Under the pieces are notes generated by a model. The model did no database searches. It was not told where the DNA came from and was given only the letters and a program-made list of their open reading frames with translations. Positions 35,283-43,800 of a DNA stretch of 64,000 bases are shown piece by piece. The DNA comes from Clostridiaceae bacterium (lineage in GTDB: Bacteria; Bacillota; Clostridia; Saccharofermentanales; DTU023). How positions within the stretch are numbered: the stretch's first letter is position 1; each line of letters starts with the position of its first letter. Both the position numbers and the translations under genes were made by a program. The stretch lies in assembly GCA_012838795.1 (NCBI GenBank), contig DUOO01000020.1, positions 1-64,000 on the forward strand, in the 5' to 3' direction.

Positions 35283-35966
35283 ATGAATATGACAATTACT
35301 TTTAGAGACGTTTTTAAATCAAGTTTTTTAGAAAATGTTGACGCAATTCCACTAATGGACATGCTGATCGCACTGTTACTCTCATTCGTGATCGGCTTAT
35401 TTATCTTTTTCATTTATAAAAAAACATATTCCGGTGTTATGTATTCCGCCAGTTTCGGAATCACCTTGATCGCCCTCAGCATGATTACCTCACTCTTGAT
35501 TTTGGCAGTAACCAGTAATATTGTTTTATCACTCGGTATGGTCGGTGCGCTTTCAATTGTACGTTTCCGAACCGCAATCAAAGAACCATCCGATATTGCT
35601 TTTTTGTTCTGGAGTATTGCAGCGGGTATTGTGCTTGCAGCAGGTTTAATCCCTTTAGCTTTGTTCGGCAGTCTGTTCATCGGAATAATTATGCTGATTT
35701 TTGCCAAAACAAAAACACATGAACAACCATATATACTTGTCGTACATTGTATAGATGAAGATGTTGAAAAAGAAATCCTCAGTTTGATTAACAGATCAGC
35801 CAAAAGATATTCTCTCAAAAGTAAAACAGTTATGCCCGAACAGATTGAGCTGAATTATGAAATAAGATTAAAATCCTCCGACAGTTCATTTATTAATGAA
35901 TTAGCTGCAATTCAAGGTGTCAATCATACCGTAATGGTTTCCTATAACGGCGATTATATGAGCTGA
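35283..35966 (+). CDS. DUF4956-family membrane protein
   Basis: This integral membrane protein of unknown function has 227 aa. About four membrane helices lie between residues 22 and 140, with the family's conserved cytoplasmic-side motif GALSIVRFRTAIKEPSDIAFLFW at about 93-115. A soluble alpha/beta domain of 85 residues ends the protein. The family is a regular partner of VTC-domain and CotH proteins. AGGAG stands 8 bases before the ATG. It lies 75 bp after the VTC gene. It might export or anchor the product of the VTC protein; this is not established. Confidence 0.88.
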   Translation: MNMTITFRDVFKSSFLENVDAIPLMDMLIALLLSFVIGLFIFFIYKKTYSGVMYSASFGITLIALSMITSLLILAVTSNIVLSLGMVGALSIVRFRTAIKEPSDIAFLFWSIAAGIVLAAGLIPLALFGSLFIGIIMLIFAKTKTHEQPYILVVHCIDEDVEKEILSLINRSAKRYSLKSKTVMPEQIELNYEIRLKSSDSSFINELAAIQGVNHTVMVSYNGDYMS

Positions 35967-36044
35967 TTTTGTCATAACAGAGATTAGATCCGTTAACAAA
36001 CAAAATTTACCAAAACTAAAATAAAGTAATCACCTAAATTTAAA

Positions 36045-37448
36045 ATGTTAAAACACAAACACATCGACAAAATAATCATTGCAATTCTGATTGTTGCTTC
36101 CTTCTTTACCATGCTATTTCTGAATGGTAATTTGGGAATTCTGCCGGCGGGACAAAATCCCGGTTATGAGTATCGTTTGTTTGATGATAGTCGTGTTCAT
36201 GATATAAAAATTTACTGTGAACAATGGGATGAAATTCTCGCCGATCCGCGTGCAGAGCTTTATAAACATGCGGATATCGAAATCGACGGTGAACGTTTTA
36301 ATAATGTCGGATTCAGAACAAAAGGTAATAATTCTCTGCGTCTGACACATAAATATGGCTCTGAACGCTACAGTTTCAAAATTGAATTTGATCATTATGT
36401 CGCCGGCAGTTATTACGGTTTGGACAAATTATCCCTGGATTCATCTTTTCAGGACAACAGCTATTTAAAAGCTTACATTACCTATGACATGATGACATTT
36501 ATGGGTGTCCCTTCTCCTCTGACCAGCTATGTCTGGCTAACAATTAACGATCAGGCCCGGGGACTTTATTTAGCCATTGAAGAACCTGAAGAAGGATTTG
36601 CCAGAAGAAATTTCGGTGCTAATCATGGTCAGCTCTATAAACCGGATTATAAAAAGATAGACGCAGAAAATGCCGACGTAGCCTTAAGATATATCGATGA
36701 CAATCCGGAAAGTTATGATAATATTTTTCGCAAGGCAAAATTCAAACCGACTGAACAGGATAAAAAAAGATTAATCCGGACTTTGGAAATTTTATCCACC
36801 GGAGAAAATTTAACTGAAGCCGTCGATGTTGATTCTGTCTTAAGATTCTTTCCGCCACAGGTCTTTGTCGTAAATCTCGATGGTTATTTAGGCAAAAACG
36901 GGCATAACTATTTTCTCTATGAAGAAAATGGCATTATCAGTATGCTGCCGTGGGATTACAATTTGGCATTCGGAACTTATTCACTCGGTATGCCGGATCC
37001 GATCAATGATGCAGAACTTTATATCAATCATCCGATTATAACACCGGCTGCCGGTGAAATAATGTTCAAGCGTCCTCTGTATCATAACCTGATGAAAAAC
37101 CCGGAATATTTTACGCAATATAAGAAGAATTTCGATTATCTGATCCGCGAATATTTCGAATCTGGTCATTTCTCAGTTAAAGTCGCCGAAACAGTTGCCA
37201 TGATCTCCCCTTATGTCGAAAAAGATCCAACCGCTTTTTGTTCCTTCGAAGATTTTTTTATCGGTGTTCAAACTTTCACCGACTTCTGTCTTTTACGAGC
37301 AGAAAGTATTCGCGGACAACTGGACGGCACTATCCCTGCTACAATTGCAGGTCAGGCTGATGCTAGGGAAAAAAATCTTGATATATTCATTGACGGCTCG
37401 GACGTTTGGCTGCCGGATATGGGTGAAGTTGCCGATTTGAAAGATTAA
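36045..37448 (+). CDS. CotH-family protein kinase-like protein, membrane anchored
   Basis: CotH proteins are atypical kinases that phosphorylate Ser on coat proteins in Bacillus spores. The 467-aa product has an N-terminal anchor (about 10-30), the CotH strand VGFRTKGNNSLR, the lysine in YSFKIEFD, YVWLTINDQARGLYLAIEEPEE, and the metal-binding MLPWDYNLAFG at about 303-313. The kinase body faces outside the membrane. Whether this organism makes spores is unknown; CotH homologues also occur in non-spore-formers. It is the last gene of the island. Ser/Thr/Tyr-rich lipoproteins in the same locus are obvious candidate substrates (inference). Confidence 0.88.
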   Translation: MLKHKHIDKIIIAILIVASFFTMLFLNGNLGILPAGQNPGYEYRLFDDSRVHDIKIYCEQWDEILADPRAELYKHADIEIDGERFNNVGFRTKGNNSLRLTHKYGSERYSFKIEFDHYVAGSYYGLDKLSLDSSFQDNSYLKAYITYDMMTFMGVPSPLTSYVWLTINDQARGLYLAIEEPEEGFARRNFGANHGQLYKPDYKKIDAENADVALRYIDDNPESYDNIFRKAKFKPTEQDKKRLIRTLEILSTGENLTEAVDVDSVLRFFPPQVFVVNLDGYLGKNGHNYFLYEENGIISMLPWDYNLAFGTYSLGMPDPINDAELYINHPIITPAAGEIMFKRPLYHNLMKNPEYFTQYKKNFDYLIREYFESGHFSVKVAETVAMISPYVEKDPTAFCSFEDFFIGVQTFTDFCLLRAESIRGQLDGTIPATIAGQADAREKNLDIFIDGSDVWLPDMGEVADLKD

Positions 37449-37455
37449 TCCATTA

Positions 37456-38394
37456 TTAAAAGAAACCAAATGTCTTAAAAATACTGATAAACACAAATAG
37501 AGTAAGGGTGGAAAAAACTGTTGTATAGACTAATAACTGTGCTGCCAGCTGTTCATTGCCTCCCATCTGTTGAGCCATTGTATAGGATGTAACTGCAACC
37601 GGTCCGCCAAACAAAACTAACATGAGAGCCAAGGTTTCTCCTCTTAACCCCATTGGAATAATGATCGCCAGCACAATCAGAGGAATTAAAATCAACCTGA
37701 AAAATAAACCCTCCACCAATAATTTGCGCGATTCACGAGTCGTCGTGAAAACAAATCTGCCGCCTAAAGCAAATAAAGCCAAAGGTGTCGCCATTTTTCC
37801 CAGAGGATATAGAATATTAAATAATAAGTCAGGCATTACAATTTTAAAGTAATTCAGAACAATTGCGAGCAAAGCTGAAATGATCAGGGGATTCTTCAAA
37901 ATCTTGACTATTGTCTTGAAAAAAGATGGTTTTTCATTAGAATAAAAAGAAAAGACCAGCACTGCAAAAATATTAAACAGAGGGATAAATATCGCTGTCA
38001 TTACTCCACCTAAAGCAGATACCGGTTTTCCCATAATACTTTCTGTCAAATCTATCCCGAACAAAATAAAATTCGAACGAAAAACATTTTGAATCATAAC
38101 AGATTTGTCAGAATTGGGGATTTTTCTTTTTCCATAAAAGATAAGCCCCAATAGGAAAAAAACAAAAACACAAATTAAACTGATTAATATCGGACGTGAA
38201 AAATCGACTGTAGAAAAATCTGAACAATAGATGTTGAAAAATAAATTCAATGGTAAAAATATTCTGAACACAATCATATTCAAATCCAAAAAAGTTGCCG
38301 AACTTATCTTCAGAATTTTCTTGCTTGCATACCCCAAAAACAAATACACAATAAAAGGTGCCACACAAGAAAATGACAAAAATAGAATATCCAT
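37456..38394 (-). CDS. AEC-family transporter (auxin efflux carrier type)
   Basis: This is a ten-helix secondary transporter; bacterial members export or import malate and other organic acids. The 312-aa product is hydrophobic throughout, with the split arrangement of two five-helix halves and the C-terminal GGPVAVTSYTMAQQMGGNEQLAAQ signature. The ATG at 38394 with GGGGAG nine bases upstream is preferred over a GTG at 38415. It is convergent with the CotH gene, 7 bp apart, and divergent from the oxidoreductase. Confidence 0.9.
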   Translation of the reverse strand: MDILFLSFSCVAPFIVYLFLGYASKKILKISSATFLDLNMIVFRIFLPLNLFFNIYCSDFSTVDFSRPILISLICVFVFFLLGLIFYGKRKIPNSDKSVMIQNVFRSNFILFGIDLTESIMGKPVSALGGVMTAIFIPLFNIFAVLVFSFYSNEKPSFFKTIVKILKNPLIISALLAIVLNYFKIVMPDLLFNILYPLGKMATPLALFALGGRFVFTTTRESRKLLVEGLFFRLILIPLIVLAIIIPMGLRGETLALMLVLFGGPVAVTSYTMAQQMGGNEQLAAQLLVYTTVFSTLTLFVFISIFKTFGFF

Positions 38395-38543
38395 AATCAC
38401 AATCTCCCCAATCACAGAACTCCGTTATTTATTATACAAAACTTTGAAAATTATTGTTGTTTTATAGCAAAATAATTTCAAGAACTGTGCTTTATAAGAT
38501 ACAATAGAATTTGAAATCAATAATAGAGTAGAAAGGGTATTTT

Positions 38544-39302
38544 ATGGACAAGGAAAAGATAGTAGCAATGCGTGAATATTTGACTGCGAATACATGGATG
38601 AATGCTGACTTCAGCCGGAGTGATCAAGGTCAAAAAGTTGAAATGCCGCCGGTACAAAAAGCTGTCAGAGAAGATCAAGAGTTGATTGTTTTGCCTGAAG
38701 TAAATCCGGAAGTAATTCAAACATCAAGTTTTTTTGATTTGGTAACAAATAGAAAGAGTCGCCGCAAATTTACCGATCAGGCATTGACAATGGAAGAGCT
38801 TTCATTTTTATTATGGACCACCCAAGGTGTGCGCAAGCAAGCAGGCAAACATGTTTTTCGTGTTGTACCGTCCGGCGGTAACCGACATACTTTCGAAACT
38901 TATTTAGCTGTTAATCGAGTTGAGAGTTTAGCAAACGGCATCTATCGTTATTTACCATTGGAGCATGCTATAGTCTTGGAAACCGAATTCTCTGACGAAG
39001 AGGAATTGAAAGAAAAAATGAGAGCTGCGGCCAACATCTATACTTTCTTTGCTGATGCTGCAGTCGGTTTTATGTGGACAACCGTTCCCTATCGTATGGA
39101 ATGGCGTTACATGGAATGTACCGCCAAAATGATCGCTATTGATGCAGGCCATGTTTGTCAAAATCTGTATTTGGCTGCTGAAGCAATCGGTTGCGGTACT
39201 TGTGCCATGGGAGCATACAATCAGACAAAAGCTGATGAATTACTTAAAGTTGACGGCAAAGATGAATTCGTTGTCTATATGGCTCCGGTAGGTAAAGTCT
39301 AA
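38544..39302 (+). CDS. SagB/nitroreductase-family oxidoreductase
   Basis: This is a flavin-dependent oxidoreductase of the nitroreductase fold. The 252-aa product has RKSRRKFTDQALTMEELSFLLW near 70 and VVPSGGNRHTFETYLAV, as in SagB/ThcOx-like proteins, then the FMN-contacting IGCGTCAMGAYNQ near the end. SagB homologues oxidise azoline rings in thiazole/oxazole peptides, but no partner cyclodehydratase or precursor peptide is nearby, so a stand-alone reductase is more likely. A promoter TTCAAG-17 bp-TACAAT precedes it. Confidence 0.85.
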   Translation: MDKEKIVAMREYLTANTWMNADFSRSDQGQKVEMPPVQKAVREDQELIVLPEVNPEVIQTSSFFDLVTNRKSRRKFTDQALTMEELSFLLWTTQGVRKQAGKHVFRVVPSGGNRHTFETYLAVNRVESLANGIYRYLPLEHAIVLETEFSDEEELKEKMRAAANIYTFFADAAVGFMWTTVPYRMEWRYMECTAKMIAIDAGHVCQNLYLAAEAIGCGTCAMGAYNQTKADELLKVDGKDEFVVYMAPVGKV

Positions 39303-39812
39303 TTGAATAGTCGCTATCAAACAATTGTGCATCCGTTGCCGCCTTTTTACAGACCCGATTCTCGAATTTTGATTTTAGGAAGTTTTCCTTCAATCAAAAC
39401 TCGTGAAACAGGTTTCTTTTATGGTCATCCGCAAAATCGGTTTTGGCCGATTCTGGCAAATTTATTCGAAGATGAAATACCTCAAACCATAGAGCAACGC
39501 AAAGATTTTTTGCAGCGTCATCTGATTGCGGCATGGGACACGATTTATCAATGTGACATTATCGGCTCAAGCGACAGCAGTATCAGAAATGTTGTACCGA
39601 CTGACCTTAAGCCGATTCTCGATCAAAGTTCAATAATCCGGATTTTTACCAATGGGGGTACTTCGGATAAATATTACAAACAATATCAGGAAAAGCTGCT
39701 TGGAATCAAAGCTATTAAGCTGCCAAGCAGCAGTCCTGCCAACGCCGGATATTCTTTAGAAAGATTAATCGAAAAATGGAAGATTATTCTTAATTTTCTC
39801 TATATGTATTAA
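39303..39812 (+). CDS. DNA-deoxyinosine glycosylase (uracil-DNA glycosylase superfamily)
   Basis: This enzyme removes hypoxanthine or uracil from damaged DNA. The 169-aa product has LILGSFPSIKTRETGFFYGHPQNRFW at residues 21-46, the hallmark of this subgroup, and LIAAWDTIYQCD further on. It starts at TTG immediately after the stop codon of the preceding gene, with TAGGTAAAG as the likely ribosome site, so the two are translationally linked. Confidence 0.88.
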   Translation: MNSRYQTIVHPLPPFYRPDSRILILGSFPSIKTRETGFFYGHPQNRFWPILANLFEDEIPQTIEQRKDFLQRHLIAAWDTIYQCDIIGSSDSSIRNVVPTDLKPILDQSSIIRIFTNGGTSDKYYKQYQEKLLGIKAIKLPSSSPANAGYSLERLIEKWKIILNFLYMY

Positions 39813-39921
39813 CAAAACAATAATTATATAATTTGCTTTATAATTTAAGTAAGATGTTTGTCGGATTATAACAGAATAAATTGTCTCAATATTTCAAAGG
39901 TGTAAATCTTCGGAGGGTACA

Positions 39922-40884
39922 ATGAACAAACAAAAATTTGATCAATTGGTTGATTATTTTGCGACAAGTTTAGATAAAAACGGCAATAAACTTCAGATGC
40001 ATTCGTTTGCGATTAAGCAAAAAGACACTTGTTTTCTCCATCGCTTTAATCAACGCACCGATCCTTCGGATGTCAGAAGTCTCAGCAAAACTGTACTGGC
40101 ACTTGCTGCCGGTAAAGTCATTGATCTTGCACAGCAAGGACTTTATCCGGAATTCAATGAAGATACCCTGATTTTTCCAATAATTGAAAATGCAGTTAAT
40201 CTCACTAATCAAGCTAATCTAAAATATCTGACAAAAATTAAAATAAAACATCTCTTAACCCACACTGTCGGTTACGACAAAATACTTCTGATGCGTGGCG
40301 ATATTAAAGATATGAATCCTTTCACATATCTCGATTATCTGGTGAATTATCCGATCAAATATGAACCGGGCAAAATTCATCTTTATTCTAATGCAGGTTT
40401 TTATCTGTTGTCTGTTGTCTTGCAAGAATTTATCGGTGAAGATTTATTCGATTTTATCGAGCGGGAATTATTCGAACCTTTAGCTATCAAAGATGCAACA
40501 TGGGTAAAATACGGAAATTATCTTGCAGGTGCAACCAGACTTTGGCTGCAACCGGAGGATTTAATAAAAATCGGAGAACTATTGTTGAATAAAGGCGCCT
40601 ATCAAGAAAAACAAATTTTACCAGCATCCTGGATTGAAAAGATGACTGCAATCAAAGCTTATTCTTCTAACTTTGATCCGACCGCGCGAAAATACTTGCA
40701 CTATTACGCTTACGGCTATGGTATTTGGATCGCCAAGGAAAACCTGTTTTTTGCTTCCGGTACAGACGGTCAATACATTGTTGTCATCCCTGAGAAAAAT
40801 GCGATTATCGTAACTCAGGCTGAACAAAAAGATACCATGCCGATTAAACAAATCCTTGATCAGATTATTGCTCATGATTTATAA
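39922..40884 (+). CDS. Beta-lactamase-fold serine hydrolase
   Basis: A member of the class C beta-lactamase/esterase family (320 aa). It has the SxxK site as SLSK (Ser53, Lys56), the YxN site as YSN, and an ASGTDGQYIVV segment at the usual third-motif place. There is no signal peptide, so it should be cytoplasmic, where esterase or peptidase activity is more plausible than antibiotic resistance. CGGAGGG precedes the ATG. It lies 109 bp after the glycosylase gene. Confidence 0.87.
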   Translation: MNKQKFDQLVDYFATSLDKNGNKLQMHSFAIKQKDTCFLHRFNQRTDPSDVRSLSKTVLALAAGKVIDLAQQGLYPEFNEDTLIFPIIENAVNLTNQANLKYLTKIKIKHLLTHTVGYDKILLMRGDIKDMNPFTYLDYLVNYPIKYEPGKIHLYSNAGFYLLSVVLQEFIGEDLFDFIERELFEPLAIKDATWVKYGNYLAGATRLWLQPEDLIKIGELLLNKGAYQEKQILPASWIEKMTAIKAYSSNFDPTARKYLHYYAYGYGIWIAKENLFFASGTDGQYIVVIPEKNAIIVTQAEQKDTMPIKQILDQIIAHDL

Positions 40885-40923
40885 AAATCATCATTAATAA
40901 TAACAAAACACACTGTTCCGAAC

Positions 40924-40950
40924 CCGATATTGAAAAAGTATCGGTTTTTT
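40924..40950 (+). terminator. Intrinsic terminator after the serine hydrolase gene
   Basis: CCGATA (40924-40929) pairs with TATCGG (40939-40944) and is followed by six T residues. The stem is short but well placed, 40 bp after the stop codon. Confidence 0.7.
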
Positions 40951-41206
40951 GTTTAACAAACCGCTTTAATTAATAGAAAAAACCTCAAAATCTGCAAAAT
41001 TTATTAAAATAGTGACAAATACTCACATTACAGACTAACTTTTCAGAGTTATAATTATATTGGTAGTTTATGATTTCTTTGAAATAAATTATTTGAATTA
41101 AAGGAATCCGATTTTAACAAAAAGATGATGTCTGAGCACGGATTTGGAGAAATCATAAAACCGGTGCTCGAAGAGACATATTAGAACAGTCCGGGAGGAA
41201 AATAAA
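40951..41206 (+). other. Leader of the LRR surface protein gene
   Basis: This stretch is AT-rich. A bulged hairpin (GAGCAC 41134-41139 with GTGCTC 41164-41169 plus flanking GG/CC) lies about 40 bp before the start codon. No coding sequence or convincing promoter was picked out. Confidence 0.35.
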
Positions 41207-43690
41207 ATGAAAAGAAAAACATTATCAGTATTGCTTGTACTCTGCATGTGTCTGATGCTTTTTCCGGTGACAGCGTTTGCGGCGGATCCCGAATTCCACA
41301 CAGGCGACATTGCGGTAATCAACGGCATCATAGATGCTCATCAGGAGCTTGGTTGGGTTAAGGCGCCTGAGGACGGCTCTTACGTCCCTTCCGTTTGGGA
41401 TTATTATATTACATGGAGTGAAACTGGAACACCAACAGGAAAACGTGTGGAAAAACTCGACTTTAAATACTTGGGGCTGAGTGAAACATTGGATGTGAGT
41501 GGTCTGACGGCTTTGACAGAGTTATACTGCTTCGGTAATGAGCTAAAAGGACTCAATTTGAATAACTTGCCGGCTCTGCAAAAATTAGATTGCAACAACA
41601 ATATATTGAGCGGCACACTGGATGTGAGTGGGCTGACGGCTTTGACAGAGTTAGATTGCTCCATTAATAAACTGATTAAACTCAATGTAAACGGCTTGTT
41701 GAACTTAAACAAGTTGTATTGTTTCGCTAATCAACTGAGCGGTACGCTGGATGTAAGCGGCCTGACCAATTTACAAGGGTTGAATTGCAACGGCAATGAG
41801 CTGAAAGGACTCAATTTGAGTAACTTACCTGCCATCCAAACATTGAATTGCTACGACAATGAACTGAGCGGTACTCTGGATGTGAGTGGGCTGACGGCTT
41901 TGACAGAGTTAGATTGCTCCATTAATAAACTGACTACACTCAATGTAAACGGCTTGTTGAACTTGAACGAGTTGTTTTGTTGGGATAATCAACTGAGCGG
42001 TACGCTAGACTTGAGCGGTCTGACTAATTTACAAGCATTGAATTGCGAAAACAATGAACTGGACGAACTCAATTTGAGCGGCCTGACGAATTTACAAAGA
42101 TTGTATTGCTCCGAAAATGGTCTTAAAAGGTTTATCAATCTTAACGACTTGACTGCTCTGCAAGAATTGGAATGCTACGAAAATGAACTGAGCGGCACAC
42201 TGGATGTGAGCAACCTGATGCCTTTGACATATTTAGATTGCAAAAACAATAAACTAACTAAACTCAATGTGAGCGGTCTGACCAATTTACAAATATTGTA
42301 TTGCTCCGATAATTGTCTTAAAGGTTTGATCAATCTTAGCGACTTGACTGCCCTGCAAGAATTGGAATGCTACGAAAATGAACTGAGCGGCACACTGGAT
42401 GTGAGCGGACTGAAGAATTTGGAAATCTTGTATTGCGACGAAAATCAACTGACCGGACTCATCCTTGATAAAGTTGCGCCATATGAGTATATCTACGCCG
42501 ATTACAACTATATGTCAGATATCTCTGATGTGAAGGGTACAGAAGTTCCCTGGGATGGTGATTACTTCAGATTCTACCCGCAGTACTGCTTTGTCAGCTT
42601 CACCGCTGAACAGACAGGCGGCATTAAAGACACAGCAGACTCAACAGGCATAGTATTGAATTTCGACAAGGATGTAGATGAACTTAATGAGGATAATTAT
42701 GTTACCGTTACCGACAGTACAGGCTCGGTTACATTAGGAGATTCAAATGAAAGATCTTTTTCATTTGAAACAGGCTCGGTTACCACAGGAAACCTCTCCG
42801 GCTCAGGAAAAACATGGTTAATTGAACTTACAGAAGTCTTGCGTGAGGGCGAAGTCAGTGTACGCATATCTGATTATGACGGATCTGAATTTGCATACCA
42901 ATTTTCCGGCAATCCTCAGACAGTTACTGTATACAAGGCAATTCCGGCCTGCACTGTCAGCTATGATCCTGCCGGCGGCAGATGGGAAGACGGGTCAACC
43001 GATCCCAAAATAGTCACGGCAAGAGTCGGCGAAGAAATAACAATTGAAAAAGCCCCCGTCAAAGATGGCTATGAGTTTCAATACTGGGAAGGTTCAGAGT
43101 ATCAGCCGGGCGATAAGTATAAAGTACCGGCAGGTGGACATACGTTTACTGCTGTCTGGACAAAAACTTCGGGAACCGATCCCACCGGGACCAACTCGAG
43201 CAAAACTGATCCAACTGAATCCGGAGTCAAAATGACTCAACAGCCTCCGGCCTGGACCAAAAGTTCGAACGAACCCGCCAGCTTCACTTCAAGTGCAGAG
43301 TTTAAAGACTTCTTATATGTCAAGGTAGACGGAGAAATAGTAGATGAATCCAACTACGATGTGAAAGAAGGCTCGACGATTGTTACCTTCAAAGTATCAT
43401 ACCTCGAAACCTTGTCTGTTGGGAAACACTCTGTAGAAATTGTTTCTGCATCAGGTTCCGGCCACGGTACAATTTCTGCTCACGGTACAATTGAAATTAA
43501 AGCCCAAGTTGTACCGCAACCCGAGCAAGTAGCTCAATCAAGCAATTCTACAACTAAATCGAATGATACTATGCCGAAAACCGGAGAGAATAGCGGATAT
43601 TATCCCTGGTTGGCACTGCTACTCTTATCTGCAAGCGGATTAATCTTCTTAGTTCGCAGGAAGAGAATATCGCAAGAGACAGATAAATAA
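41207..43690 (+). CDS. Leucine-rich-repeat cell-wall protein with MPKTG sortase signal
   Basis: A secreted, wall-anchored adhesin-type protein (827 aa). Seen: signal peptide 1-27 (cut after VTAFAA); some 15 bacterial LRR units of 20-23 residues between about 80 and 430, many reading LDVSGLTALTELDC; a beta domain at 455-565; an InlB-type repeat (TVSYDPAGGRWEDG...FTAVW) at 580-650; a Thr/Ser-rich linker; an immunoglobulin-like repeat (VDGEIVDESNYDVKEGSTIV); and MPKTGEN, a hydrophobic helix and RRKR at the end. The sortase motif is MPKTG rather than LPKTG. Neighbours are unrelated, and the gene reads as slightly richer in G+C than its surroundings, so transfer is possible. GGGAGG precedes the ATG. 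Confidence 0.9.
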   Translation: MKRKTLSVLLVLCMCLMLFPVTAFAADPEFHTGDIAVINGIIDAHQELGWVKAPEDGSYVPSVWDYYITWSETGTPTGKRVEKLDFKYLGLSETLDVSGLTALTELYCFGNELKGLNLNNLPALQKLDCNNNILSGTLDVSGLTALTELDCSINKLIKLNVNGLLNLNKLYCFANQLSGTLDVSGLTNLQGLNCNGNELKGLNLSNLPAIQTLNCYDNELSGTLDVSGLTALTELDCSINKLTTLNVNGLLNLNELFCWDNQLSGTLDLSGLTNLQALNCENNELDELNLSGLTNLQRLYCSENGLKRFINLNDLTALQELECYENELSGTLDVSNLMPLTYLDCKNNKLTKLNVSGLTNLQILYCSDNCLKGLINLSDLTALQELECYENELSGTLDVSGLKNLEILYCDENQLTGLILDKVAPYEYIYADYNYMSDISDVKGTEVPWDGDYFRFYPQYCFVSFTAEQTGGIKDTADSTGIVLNFDKDVDELNEDNYVTVTDSTGSVTLGDSNERSFSFETGSVTTGNLSGSGKTWLIELTEVLREGEVSVRISDYDGSEFAYQFSGNPQTVTVYKAIPACTVSYDPAGGRWEDGSTDPKIVTARVGEEITIEKAPVKDGYEFQYWEGSEYQPGDKYKVPAGGHTFTAVWTKTSGTDPTGTNSSKTDPTESGVKMTQQPPAWTKSSNEPASFTSSAEFKDFLYVKVDGEIVDESNYDVKEGSTIVTFKVSYLETLSVGKHSVEIVSASGSGHGTISAHGTIEIKAQVVPQPEQVAQSSNSTTKSNDTMPKTGENSGYYPWLALLLLSASGLIFLVRRKRISQETDK

Positions 43691-43764
43691 GACTTAGTAA
43701 GATCTGCTTTGCATAATAATTAAAAACTTAGGAGTAGCTGAAATCTTTCGGCTCCTTGAAGATA

Positions 43765-43800
43765 GAAATCCGCCGGGGTCATGGTGCCTTGGCGGATTTC
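43765..43800 (-). terminator. Hairpin over the stop codon of the MTHFR fusion gene
   Basis: GAAATCCGCC (43765-43774) pairs with GGCGGATTTC (43791-43800), a perfect 10-bp stem. The TGA stop at 43781-43779 lies in the loop. Only a mixed TATCTTC follows on the minus strand, so termination is possible but not sure. Confidence 0.45.

Noticed and set aside
38544-39302. Thiazole/oxazole peptide toxin cluster around the SagB-like gene
   Set aside because: No cyclodehydratase, precursor peptide or exporter lies nearby; neighbours are a DNA glycosylase and an AEC transporter.
39922-40884. Beta-lactam resistance gene
   Set aside because: The protein has no signal peptide, and its family is mostly esterases and peptidases; the SxxK motif alone does not show lactamase activity.
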